A stretch of DNA of 12,257 bases from an uncultured Romboutsia sp. (GCA_937880075.1 CALFLM010000109.1:1-12257); one strand, 5' to 3'; positions 1 through 6,547 are shown, counted from the stretch's first letter. The notes: generated by a model not told the origin, from the letters alone. Numbers and translations: made by a program.

Positions 1-12
1 TACTAGATTCTA

Positions 13-69
13 ACAATATATATTTTCTAATAATAATTCTACATTATAAAATAATTTTATTATTTATTG
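13..69. repeat. Left copy of the terminal direct repeat
   Basis: This stretch matches the last 57 bases of the window in the same orientation, with three mismatches over the final ~53 bases and slightly more divergence at the left edge. Bases 1-12 do not match. If the molecule is circular, the two copies sit next to each other with a period of 69 bases. Because the copies are not identical, a simple assembly overlap is less likely than two real diverged copies. Confidence 0.75.
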
Positions 70-96
70 TATTTTTTAACAATACAAAATAATAAA
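56..96. other. AT-only hairpin at the end of the left repeat
   Basis: Bases 56-73 pair with 81-96 around the loop TTTTAAC. The stem is about 16 pairs, broken by a 2-base bulge (AT at 66-67). The right copy of the terminal repeat ends exactly where this hairpin begins to form. There is no GC-rich stem, so it is a weak terminator candidate. It could also be a protein-binding or replication structure. Confidence 0.35.
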
Positions 97-276
97 TTTA
101 CCTAATGAAATATTTTAATTAAAACAGATATATTTAAAAATTTTATATAGTAATTTAAATATGTTTAGTAAAATAACTAGCATAAAAAATTAAATTAATT
201 CTTTTTATATACTAAGGTATTATAAAATATATATGCTATGTATAATTTGTAGCCTCATAATAGTTTTAAGCAACGT

Positions 277-304
277 ATATATCTTTATCCATAGAAAGAT
301 ATAT
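277..304. other. 10-bp inverted repeat downstream of the partition operon
   Basis: ATATATCTTT (277-286) pairs perfectly with AAAGATATAT (295-304) around an 8-base loop. It lies about 50 bases past the stop of the leftward RHH gene. Read leftward there is no T-run after the stem, so it is not a classic intrinsic terminator, but it may stabilise the 3' end of the message. The rest of 1-353 contains no convincing gene. Confidence 0.4.
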
Positions 305-353
305 CGTTTGAAAAATAAAATATTTAGCCGACACACCCTCAAAAAAAGTGAAT

Positions 354-731
354 TTATTTCTTTCTATTTCCTTTGTTTTTATTTTTTTTATCGTACTCTT
401 TAGCCTTCTTATTTACATCAAAATCTGTAGGAATATTTCCTCGAGTAGTCTCAATAGTAGTCTCTAAAATATTCATAATAGTTTTATTTACAGTAGTATT
501 TTTAACTTGAGAAATAGCTTTTAAAAGATTTAAATCTTCCTCTTTAAAGTAAACAGATATAGCAGTTTTTTTAACAGATTTTTCTTCTTCCATTTCAAGT
601 AAATTTAAACCAGAAGATATTATTATATCTTTTTCAAAGGCATTTTTTACTTCATTATCAACCTTATCTTTATAACTTTTTTTAGTTATTTTTACTTCAC
701 TAGCATCGTCTATAAACTTTTCTAAACCCAT
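354..731 (-). CDS. Ribbon-helix-helix partition partner (ParB/ParG-like)
   Basis: A 125-residue, highly charged protein. Residues ~54-94 have the shape of a ribbon-helix-helix fold: a short strand (KKTAISVYF), a helix (EEDLNLLKAIS), a turn, then a second helix (TVNKTIMNILETTI). Both tails are lysine-rich and probably flexible. The ATG directly abuts the parA stop (TAAATG), with AAGGGAAG about 8 bases upstream inside the parA end, so the two are translationally coupled. In type Ib plasmid partition systems the gene after parA encodes a small RHH protein that binds the centromere, activates ParA and represses the operon. The clustered ATAAATTAT sites over the parA promoter are the obvious targets. 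The role comes from fold and context; I see no full-length family match. Confidence 0.72.
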   Translation of the reverse strand: MGLEKFIDDASEVKITKKSYKDKVDNEVKNAFEKDIIISSGLNLLEMEEEKSVKKTAISVYFKEEDLNLLKAISQVKNTTVNKTIMNILETTIETTRGNIPTDFDVNKKAKEYDKKNKNKGNRKK

Positions 732-1538
732 TTACAACACTTCCCTTCTTAATAATTCTTCTATAAAGTTATTAAATTCATCTTTAATTTTATGTGCTTT
801 TTTCATTTTTCTTAAGTAATCATCTATATCCATTTTGTTTAAGATGGCATTTTTTACTATTGTAGTGTCACTAATTTTTGTTTCTAATAAATCTTGTTTT
901 ATATTATTGAAAGTATCTAAATACTCATTAAATATATCTCCAGAGGATAATTTTCTATTTGTATATGAATTTATAACAACAGCTCTTTTAGCCTCATTTG
1001 TCATCTCCATTTCTTCAAGGTCTTGGTTAAATTTTTGATAGAATAATTCACAACCCCTTATACTTGCAATATCTTGATATTCAAGTGGTGTAATTATTGA
1101 GTCTGATATTAGCATGAAATTTCTAGCAATAAGGTCATATGAAGGTGATAAGTCTATAAATATGTAATCATAATTTTTAAGTTCATCTATATTGCCTTTA
1201 AACCATCTCCACACAGCTTTTTCACGATTAGTTTTAGTTGTTAAAAATTCAGATAGTACTGATAAACTTAAATCACTAGGGATTAAATCCATGTTAGGAT
1301 ATTCAGCCATTGGAGAATGTATTATAATTTCTTTGGCACTAGAGTTATCAGTAAGTGCCTCAAACATTGTTTTTTTATCATGCACAATTTTATACATAAA
1401 TTGGGTTAAATTTGCTTGAGTATCAGCATCTATAATTAATATTTTATGTCCTTGTTTACTTAGTTTTATTGCTGTTAATATTGTTAAAGTAGTTTTTCCC
1501 ACTCCACCTTTAACATTGAAAAAACTTAATATTTTCAA
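732..1538 (-). CDS. parA: ParA-family partition ATPase
   Basis: A 268-residue ATPase of the ParA/Soj/MinD class. The deviant Walker A motif KGGVGKTT is at residues 10-17, DADTQAN at 37-43, and the Walker B region IFIDLSPS near residue 135. In partition, ParA binds non-specific DNA in the ATP form and is cycled by its centromere-binding partner to position plasmid copies. The frame is open upstream to an ATG at 1604, but that would add 22 hydrophobic, AT-composition residues. The TTG at 1538 is preferred because AAAGGA (1549-1554) lies 10 bases upstream and the protein then begins MKILSFFNVKGG, as is usual for the family. There is no N-terminal HTH domain, so it is a short ParA, and repression is presumably done by the RHH partner gene at 354-731. 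Confidence 0.9.
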   Translation of the reverse strand: MKILSFFNVKGGVGKTTLTILTAIKLSKQGHKILIIDADTQANLTQFMYKIVHDKKTMFEALTDNSSAKEIIIHSPMAEYPNMDLIPSDLSLSVLSEFLTTKTNREKAVWRWFKGNIDELKNYDYIFIDLSPSYDLIARNFMLISDSIITPLEYQDIASIRGCELFYQKFNQDLEEMEMTNEAKRAVVINSYTNRKLSSGDIFNEYLDTFNNIKQDLLETKISDTTIVKNAILNKMDIDDYLRKMKKAHKIKDEFNNFIEELLRREVL

Positions 1539-1559
1539 TATATTCACATCCTTTATATA

Positions 1560-1651
1560 ATAATTTATAAAATAAATTATAATATAAATTATTATTAAAT
1601 TCAAAACATAAATTATGATATAATTCTAATAAAAAATTAAAAATAATTTAT
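1560..1651. repeat. 9-bp iteron array, candidate parS centromere/operator
   Basis: ATAAATTAT occurs at 1572-1580, 1584-1592 and 1608-1616. Its reverse complement ATAATTTAT occurs at 1560-1568 and 1643-1651. The first four starts (1560, 1572, 1584, 1608) are multiples of 12 bases apart, with a degenerate unit near 1595. RHH partition proteins such as ParG and omega typically bind short repeated sites in direct and inverted orientation that cover their own promoter. AT-richness makes chance matches likely, but the regular phasing over the promoter does not look random. Confidence 0.5.
1576..1604 (-). promoter_or_regulatory. Promoter of the parA operon
   Basis: Read leftward: TTGAAT (1599-1604), a 17-base spacer, then a perfect TATAAT (1576-1581). 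The message would begin about 20 bases before the parA ribosome binding site. Two ATAAATTAT sites (1572, 1584) overlap the -10 and the spacer, and another (1608) sits just upstream of the -35. This is a layout for autorepression. Confidence 0.7.
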
Positions 1652-1718
1652 ATAGATATTTTTTTAGACATAATATAAAGTTAAAATACAAAATTAAAAG
1701 TGGCATTTGGAGGAAGAT

Positions 1719-2468
1719 ATGAAAAAAAGAGCAGTAGGTTATTGTAGAATATCAACCTTAATGCAAGTAGATAATACTTCACTTAAGGACCAAGAAGAAA
1801 AAATTAGAATGTATGCTAAACTTCACGATATCGTGATAGATGAAATGTTTATAGATAAAGCAGTATCAGGTAAATCAACAGATAGACCAGAATACGATAA
1901 GATGATGGATTATATAAAAGAAAATAATATAGATATTATTATAGTTTATAAAAATGATAGAATACACAGGAGTTTATACAATTTGTTAGCAATGATTTAT
2001 GAACTTCAAAAGTATGATGTGGCTTTGGTAAGCGTTACGGAAATGTTTGATACATCAACTCCACAAGGAATGTTGTTTTTGCAGATGCTAGGGAGTTTTG
2101 CAGAGTTTGAGAGAGCTATAATAAATGAAAGAACTAGAAATGGAAGGATTGCAAGGCTTAATGAAAATAAGTGGGTTGGTGGAAAGCCAGCATTAGGATA
2201 TAAGGTAAATAAGGATGGTAAATTTGAAGTTGATGAAAAAGAGGCTAAAGTTGTTAAGGATATATTTAAAATGAGGTCTAAGGGGATTTCGTTGGCTAAG
2301 ATAGGTAATAAGTATGGATTTTCTAAGCAGAAGGTTGATTATATTTTGAAAAATAAAAATTATATTGGTGTATTTGAGTATAGGGGAAAGAAAGAAAAGA
2401 ATGATATATTTTTATATATAGATCCTATAGTATCTAAATATATGTGGAGAAAAGTAAATAAAGAATGA
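1719..2468 (+). CDS. Serine recombinase (resolvase plus recombinase domain, short)
   Basis: A 249-residue site-specific recombinase. The resolvase catalytic domain spans ~1-140, with the nucleophile in YCRIST (Ser12, with Arg10), KNDRIHRS near 77-84, and the E-helix region FAEFERAIINERTRNG. Residues ~150-249 match the start of the 'recombinase' domain of large serine recombinases (GGKPALGYKV, then a helix-turn-helix-like stretch and YIG). It ends there, without the zinc ribbon and coiled coil of 450-550-residue integrases, so it is either a short plasmid-type recombinase or a C-terminally truncated one. The ATG at 1719 is chosen because GGAGGA (1709-1714) precedes it; the TTG at 1707 is part of that ribosome binding site. 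It is divergent from parA. A likely job is resolving plasmid multimers, with the site possibly in the repeat-rich DNA on either side. Confidence 0.85.
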   Translation: MKKRAVGYCRISTLMQVDNTSLKDQEEKIRMYAKLHDIVIDEMFIDKAVSGKSTDRPEYDKMMDYIKENNIDIIIVYKNDRIHRSLYNLLAMIYELQKYDVALVSVTEMFDTSTPQGMLFLQMLGSFAEFERAIINERTRNGRIARLNENKWVGGKPALGYKVNKDGKFEVDEKEAKVVKDIFKMRSKGISLAKIGNKYGFSKQKVDYILKNKNYIGVFEYRGKKEKNDIFLYIDPIVSKYMWRKVNKE

Positions 2469-3029
2469 ATATTCTAAAAAAGAGAAATACAGAAAAAGTT
2501 AAGAGGAGGTTTTATTTTATTGAGGTTTTCACAAAAAACAATTTTGGTATTATTTGATTTATCAAATAGTTTACGATAAAATAAAAATCACTTTTATATT
2601 GGGAATAAGAATGACTCTATAGAAGAAAGTAATAAGTGTGTAGATAATTTTTTGTATTCTACACAAAAATTAAAGAACAATAATTATTTACCTTGAAGGG
2701 GGCTATCACATTAAGGGGAAATAATACAATATATAGTTATGTATAATTTGAATTAGAACAACATATTGTATATAATTTTTTTAGTGAGATAGACCCTTTT
2801 AGTTATTTTTTCCATTTCAGAAAAAGATACCTCTCTAATAAAAAATCATAGTTTTTTTTGAAATTACACATTTAAAGATGACATTTTATCATCAAAATAT
2901 ATACTTTTATATAAGTTTTTTTAAATTTTACCTTTATTTAACATAAAAAGTGTGCACCTTCCTTTGGATAATTTAATTTAACTATCGCACTTTTTAGAAG
3001 AATACACACTTTATTTTATACACCATAAC
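2469..3029. other. Non-coding interval rich in inverted repeats
   Basis: No convincing gene is visible in 560 bases. It holds GTGTAGA/TCTACAC arms (2638-2644 and 2658-2664), ATACAATAT/ATATTGTAT arms (2724-2732 and 2763-2771), two AAGGGG motifs (near 2695 and 2714), and a terminator-like stem near 2945-2995. A GAGGAGG with a TTG (about 2519) would open only a 19-codon frame. That frame may be a remnant of a longer recombinase C-terminus or nothing at all. Confidence 0.5.
2945..2995 (-). terminator. Weak terminator-like stem after the coiled-coil gene
   Basis: AAAAAGTG (2945-2952) pairs with CACTTTTT (2988-2995). Read leftward, the right-hand stem arm ends in five Ts, 35-85 bases beyond the stop of the leftward gene at 3030. 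The loop is long (35 bases). AAAGTGTG (2947-2954) can alternatively pair with CACACTTT (3005-3012), so two mutually exclusive stems are possible. Confidence 0.3.
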
Positions 3030-3239
3030 CTAATTAACATTATTCATTTCTTTTAATCTATTTTCTAATTTTGAAACTTTAACTTTCAATTTACTTATTT
3101 CATTAGAATTATTTTCACTTAACAATTCTAATGTTTCAAATCCATCATTCATTTTATAGTTTAGTATATCTATTTTTTTGTTGACTTCTTTTAATTCTTT
3201 TTGCATATCTAGCAATATTTCTAATATTTTATCATTCAT
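3030..3239 (-). CDS. Small coiled-coil protein of unknown function
   Basis: A 69-residue, almost wholly helical protein with heptad-like spacing of L, I and M through both halves (ILLDMQKELKEVNKKIDIL, then ISKLKVKVSKLENRLKEM). A central GFETLELL turn and an NNSN linker separate the halves. It has no membrane segment and no catalytic motif. Small proteins of this kind are common in Firmicutes plasmids and phages and are annotated as hypothetical. The start is the second of two consecutive ATGs (3239), 8 bases after AAAGGTGG; the ATG at 3242 is almost equally good. It lies downstream of the toxin gene in the same direction, but 230 bases away and after a gene remnant, so co-transcription is uncertain. 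Confidence 0.6.
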   Translation of the reverse strand: MNDKILEILLDMQKELKEVNKKIDILNYKMNDGFETLELLSENNSNEISKLKVKVSKLENRLKEMNNVN

Positions 3240-3307
3240 CATGAGTACCACCTTTCATCTTACTATAATATATTTATATTACTCTTGATTTTATGATTTA
3301 ACAATTA

Positions 3308-3472
3308 TTATTTTTCTACCTTCGTAAACCGTATCAATAAATTTATATCATTCATCAATTTTGGTTCTCTAACCATTGTTATTGGAATGGTTAGCTTTTT
3401 ACTAACCCCACCATTGCCACCTTTATTGAAACTTATTGTGCTAGTTATTTTGATAATAATATATACTTTTAT
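3308..3472 (-). pseudogene. Remnant of a small, possibly AbrB-like gene after the toxin
   Basis: Leftward from inside the last codons of the toxin gene, an open frame reads KITSTISFNKGGNGGVSKKL, then TIPITMVRE, and ends INLLIRFTKVEK-stop at 3308. It is about 54 codons long with no ATG, GTG or TTG at its left end, so it looks like the 3' part of a gene whose start was lost. The TISFNKGGNGG...KLTIP pattern faintly recalls AbrB/SpoVT-type swapped-hairpin regulators. That resemblance is from memory and weak. It may have been cut off when the toxin gene was joined here. Confidence 0.35.
3369..3407. other. Overlapping CTAACC/GGTTAG stems
   Basis: CTAACCATT (3369-3377) pairs perfectly with AATGGTTAG (3386-3394) over an 8-base loop and is followed by CTTTTT. 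GGTTAG (3389-3394) can instead pair with CTAACC (3402-3407). Read rightward the first stem looks like an intrinsic terminator, but no rightward gene ends here. Read leftward there is no T-run. Confidence 0.4.
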
Positions 3473-4737
3473 TGTCGTACTATAGCATCTATAACCAACT
3501 TTGTTACAGATTTATTACCAGGATGAATTTCAGTTATTGGTGTTATTCTGTATATTTCAAAATTAGAATTCTTATCTAAAATTATTTCTTTTTCACTAGC
3601 ATACTCATCAAACCCTGTAATATAAGCAGCCTTTGTACCTTTTGGTACAGTTAGCCTAAATATAGCTTTTCTTGGCTGGAACGAACTAACATCAGCACTT
3701 GATAGTGACGTACTTGAATATGCAAGATTCTTTATAGTTTTACCATTGTATTTATTTATAAATTCATCAATTAATTTTTGTTTTATCTTTGGGTCTTTAT
3801 TATCAAAAGTATGGCTAATCGGATACCCAAAAATGTCTAAACCAACTCTTCTATAAACAACAACATCTTCTGGTATTGGTTTTTTTGAAAGTGCACTACT
3901 TATTAATTCTATTTTTTTGTTTAACTCTTTATTATTAGGCTGTTTCCCTTTTCTTAAATAATCATTTATAGCTTGATAATCTCTTTTTATATATAAAGAG
4001 ATAGCATTTGCTTCATCAGCAGTTAATTTATCTCTAAAATTACGATAATTTTCTTCTCCCCAAGTTACATTTTTAGCATCGGCAAAATCTAATACATTAT
4101 TTATATCAGCATCTACAAAAATACGATTTTTTCCTTTTACAGAAGAAACTTTTACGCTCCTAGGTTGTATTACAAATCCTTTATCTAATAATAAACTTAA
4201 GTTATTTTCACTATTCATTACGCCATAATTAAGTCCCATTGGAACTCTAACACTTACTATTATAGGTAAATCTAAGTTTAGATGTTTACTTGTCATATCT
4301 ACTTCTAGGAAATCAAATTTTTTGAAACTTTTATTTATTATTTGATTTTTTATTTTTGAAATAGTTTCATTTGAAAAATCATTTTTAATATTATAATTAA
4401 TTCCTAATTCATTTTGAGATATTTTAGCATATCCAAAAACATCTTGGCTTAAAGTATTTTTTAATAATGATTCTTTTAATCTTTTAATATCAGATAATTC
4501 TTCTCTTTTTGCTTGACTTTCTTCTATTTCTGACACGACATCAGAAAAAAAATTCATACTTTTAGAATAGTCATATATCTTTATTTTACTATCTTCATAT
4601 TTTAATTTTTCAACTGACTTTTGTTGTTGTAAAGTCAACTGTTTTTTCCATTTAGATTCTTCATTTTTCCCCCATGTTCTTGCTTCATTTAGTTTTGATT
4701 CATCTCTAAAATCAATTTTTTTTGGTAATATAGGCAT
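3469..4737 (-). CDS. Binary-toxin enzymatic component, actin ADP-ribosyltransferase (C2I-like)
   Basis: A 422-residue protein with the two-domain layout of clostridial binary-toxin A subunits (C2I is ~431 residues, iota Ia ~454). The N-terminal half (~1-210) is the ADP-ribosyltransferase-like domain that normally docks on the binding component. The C-terminal half (~211-422) carries the catalytic set: YRR (Arg296/297), SSTSL (341-345) and E382-K-E384, so the R-S-ExE triad is complete. Segments such as LLKNTL, LGIN, ELNKKIELISSALS and RITPIT are shared with C2I as I recall it. Family members transfer ADP-ribose from NAD+ to actin Arg177 in the host cytosol. There is no signal peptide, as in C2I. 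The ATG at 4737 is chosen because AAAAGGAG (4745-4752) lies 7 bases upstream and gives the C2I-like start MPI; the upstream ATG (4755) would add MKRRNL with no ribosome binding site. No binding-component gene is present nearby. Confidence 0.93.
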   Translation of the reverse strand: MPILPKKIDFRDESKLNEARTWGKNEESKWKKQLTLQQQKSVEKLKYEDSKIKIYDYSKSMNFFSDVVSEIEESQAKREELSDIKRLKESLLKNTLSQDVFGYAKISQNELGINYNIKNDFSNETISKIKNQIINKSFKKFDFLEVDMTSKHLNLDLPIIVSVRVPMGLNYGVMNSENNLSLLLDKGFVIQPRSVKVSSVKGKNRIFVDADINNVLDFADAKNVTWGEENYRNFRDKLTADEANAISLYIKRDYQAINDYLRKGKQPNNKELNKKIELISSALSKKPIPEDVVVYRRVGLDIFGYPISHTFDNKDPKIKQKLIDEFINKYNGKTIKNLAYSSTSLSSADVSSFQPRKAIFRLTVPKGTKAAYITGFDEYASEKEIILDKNSNFEIYRITPITEIHPGNKSVTKLVIDAIVRQ

Positions 4738-4776
4738 TAAATTTCTCCTTTTCATATTATATTTTAAGATATATTC

Positions 4777-4805
4777 ATAATAAAATAATTATAGTAAACT
4801 TTCAA
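4777..4805 (-). promoter_or_regulatory. Candidate promoter of the toxin gene
   Basis: Read leftward: TTGAAA (4800-4805), a 17-base spacer, then TATTAT (4777-4782), about 25 bases before the toxin ribosome binding site. This resembles a vegetative sigma-A promoter. A TTTACA further upstream (4829-4834) has no convincing partner element. Confidence 0.5.
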
Positions 4806-4856
4806 ATTTATTTTATATACTAAATTATTGTAAAAAAATGGTATTATGGATAAGTT

Positions 4857-5046
4857 TTGATATATAATAATGATATAGAAGTAATATTAAGTAAAGTGAA
4901 TTTAGGAATATTAGTCAAAGAAGTTGAATTTGAATATAAAATAAAGCCTAATGAAACAAAATATACCTCAATTAGAGACTTTAAATGATAAAATGGAAGG
5001 TACATTTTTGATAAATTCAGATGGATATAAATTTATATTTAAATAA
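4857..5046 (+). pseudogene. Frameshifted coding remnant of unknown gene
   Basis: From TTG 4857 a frame reads ...KVNLGILVKEVEFEYKIKP and stops near 4988. From about 4952 the +1 frame continues as ETLNDKMEGTFLINSDGYK and ends FIFK at 5046. The two halves have similar amino-acid character, and together they look like one reading frame broken by a one-base shift. There is no ribosome binding site and no family match. This is the only coding-like material in the 4756-5163 interval, apart from the toxin promoter. Confidence 0.3.
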
Positions 5047-5163
5047 AAAGATAGTCTTTATCATGTAATAGTTATTGATATATAAAAGGTTTGTGAGCTT
5101 AGAAAGCAAGGTTTAAGTTTTTATTATTTTAATGAAAATTAATAAACAAGGAGATTTTTTATA

Positions 5164-5490
5164 ATGGTTAAGGAAATTTATTTATTATATGTAATTCTTG
5201 CTATAATCTTTTTTATGTATAATATATTTTGTTTTATAAATAAGAAGCCTATAATATACATAAAATCTAAAAATAAAAAAACTGTCATTTTAAATGATGA
5301 TTTTTTTAAGATGCAATTAATATTTTCTATAATCAGTAGTGTTTTATTAATAGTTAATAGCGTAATATTTATGATGTATTTTTATAAATATATACCTATG
5401 TATATTTCGATTTCTCTTTTTATATTTATATTAATAAACTATTTAATAAAATCAATAGCTATTAAAAAAGAGTATATAGATTTAGTATAA
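5164..5490 (+). CDS. Small three-helix membrane protein
   Basis: A 108-residue protein with three hydrophobic segments: ~5-25 (IYLLYVILAIIFFMYNIF), ~47-70 (MQLIFSIISSVLLIVNSVIF) and ~74-95 (YIPMYISISLFIFILINYLI). The 27-45 loop is lysine-rich, suggesting it faces the cytoplasm. AAGGAG (5148-5153) lies 10 bases before the ATG. I do not recognise it with confidence; its size and topology are like small Clostridium membrane proteins of the DUF3784 type, but I cannot confirm that. It is followed by ~150 bases with only a 38-codon frame (5506-5622) that lacks a ribosome binding site, then the nuclease gene. Confidence 0.7.
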   Translation: MVKEIYLLYVILAIIFFMYNIFCFINKKPIIYIKSKNKKTVILNDDFFKMQLIFSIISSVLLIVNSVIFMMYFYKYIPMYISISLFIFILINYLIKSIAIKKEYIDLV

Positions 5491-5524
5491 AAATATAAAA
5501 AAATCATGTGTATCGAAAAATTGT

Positions 5525-5546
5525 TTTTTATAAATATGTGTGGAAT
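5525..5546 (+). repeat. Dispersed repeat, copy 1 (TTTATAAATATGTG type)
   Basis: TTTTTATAAATATGTGTGG lies between the membrane-protein and nuclease genes. It shares the core TTTATAAATATGT with intergenic copies near 6719, 8427 and 9028. Confidence 0.35.
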
Positions 5547-6225
5547 TTCGAAGGAAGATTCACTAGAAAAGGTTGAAGAAACCTATCTTTATATTATATA
5601 CTTCATGGATATAGTATATTAAATATTAAGGTGGTGAACTAATGAAAAAGTCAAATTATGAAGATTTTATAATGAAAAGGGCCATGGATATATTCGCAGA
5701 AGAAGGTCTTAAGTTCTTTGGAATAGATAAAAAAGTAATAGATAACGGTCCAACAGAATTAGTTGTTTTGGAAAGTAAAAATATGTATATGGATTATACA
5801 TTCTTAATGGAAGATGATAGCTATATACACTTTGAGTTTCAAACAACTAATAAAGGTTTAGAGGATCTAATGAGATTTAGAACTTATGAAGCCTTACTTA
5901 ATCATCAAACTAAAAAACACGTTACAACATATGTTGTTTATTCAGGGGATATCAAAAATCCAATTAGTGAATATAATTGTGGTATAAACACTTATAAAGT
6001 AAATGCTATATCTATGGTTAATGAAGATGGCGATAAAGTATTTGATGAAATAATAGACAAGTTATCTAGTGGGAAAGATATAGATAAACAAGATATTATA
6101 AAGCTTACATTTACCCCAGTTATGGGTGGAAAAATGGATAAAGGTGAAAAAATATTAAAGGCTATAAAGTTAAGTAAAGAAATAATTAGTCCATATAAAA
6201 GAGATATGGAATCTATTTTATATGC

Positions 6226-6275
6226 TTTTGAGCAACGGACGAAGTCGTTGGCGATATGAGCCTAAGCGAATTTTG
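6226..6275 (+). mobile_element. 40-bp GC-rich insert with 5-bp TTTTG duplication
   Basis: TTTTG at 6226-6230 is repeated at 6271-6275, and excision of one copy plus the 40 bases between restores an uninterrupted nuclease frame. Over the 45-base unit, 22 bases are G or C (about half), against roughly a quarter in the surroundings. It contains a small dyad, CAACGGAC/GTCGTTG, around GAA. It looks like a very small palindromic insertion sequence of the dispersed-repeat (MITE- or RPE-like) kind. It carries no gene and adds two in-frame stops. Confidence 0.6.
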
Positions 6276-6328
6276 CTAATAAATTTTTAAGTGGTAAAGA
6301 TTTAGAAAGAGTAAAGGAGGAGTTAAGA

Positions 6329-6547
6329 GTGACTGAAATAGGAAAGAGCCTTATTGAAGAAGGAAAAGAAAAGGGTAAAAAAGAAGGAATAGAAGAAGGT
6401 AAAAAAGAAGGTAAAAAAGAAGGCAAGAAAGAGAAAGCTAGAGAGATCGCAAAAGGTTTACTAGATATATTATCTATAGAAATAATAGCTCAAAAAACTG
6501 GATTAACAGTAGATGAAGTAAAATCTTTAAAAGATGAACCTAAATAA
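6329..6547 (+). CDS. Possible internally started C-terminal fragment of the Rpn nuclease
   Basis: A 72-residue frame beginning at GTG 6329 with AAAGGAGG about 8 bases upstream. This is a stronger ribosome binding site than expected by chance inside a coding region. It starts TEIGKSLIEEGKEKGKKEG, continues with repeated EGKKEG units, and ends with a helical segment (SIEIIAQKTGLTVDEVKSL) that resembles a short HTH-like tail. In E. coli, some rpn genes also make a small C-terminal protein from an internal start, which restrains the full-length nuclease. Here the internal start lies downstream of the insert, so the C-terminal part could still be made after the gene was split. Expression is inferred. 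Confidence 0.45.
   Translation: MTEIGKSLIEEGKEKGKKEGIEEGKKEGKKEGKKEKAREIAKGLLDILSIEIIAQKTGLTVDEVKSLKDEPK

Larger units (their letters stand above)
5642..6547 (+). pseudogene. Rpn/PD-(D/E)XK nuclease-transposase family gene, interrupted by an in-frame insert
   Basis: The frame 5642-6259 gives 205 residues of a PD-(D/E)XK nuclease of the Rpn ('recombination-promoting nuclease', PDDEXK transposase-like) family. Asp51 (YMDYTF) and E65-F-Q67 (HFEFQTT) fit the D...ExQ metal site, followed by the family-typical RFRTYEALLNHQ. The same frame resumes after two stops (TGA, TAA at ~6257-6264) as ANKFLSGKDLERVKEELR and runs to 6547, ending in a KKEG-rich repeat and a short helical tail. Removing the 45 bases between the TTTTG copies restores a ~286-residue protein of normal family length, reading ...ILYAFANKFLSGKDL. 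AAGGTGG (5628-5634) lies 7 bases before the ATG. The catalytic core remains intact, so the truncated N-terminal protein could still be active. Family members are linked to RecA-independent recombination and, for E. coli Rpn, phage defence. Confidence 0.8.

Noticed and set aside
835..1038. 67-codon rightward open frame
   Set aside because: It lies opposite parA and has no ribosome binding site; it is the antisense shadow of a well-supported gene.
1192..1419. 75-codon rightward open frame
   Set aside because: Also antisense to parA, with no start signal or recognisable protein character.
2519..2578. 19-codon frame after GAGGAGG, starting at TTG
   Set aside because: The ribosome binding site is good but the product is too short and shows no pattern.
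4829..4834. TTTACA upstream of the toxin gene as a -35 for a TcdR/BotR-type toxin sigma factor
   Set aside because: No matching -10 element at proper spacing, and a better ordinary promoter lies downstream.
5506..5622. 38-codon rightward open frame (MCIEKLFFINMCGISKED...)
   Set aside because: It has no ribosome binding site, overlaps a dispersed repeat, and has no family resemblance I can name. It may be a remnant but I cannot support it as a gene.
6360..6430. GGTAAAAAAGAA-type tandem repeat as a CRISPR or iteron array
   Set aside because: It is an in-frame coding repeat (EGKKEG units) in the Rpn C-terminal part, common in this family; there are no spacers.
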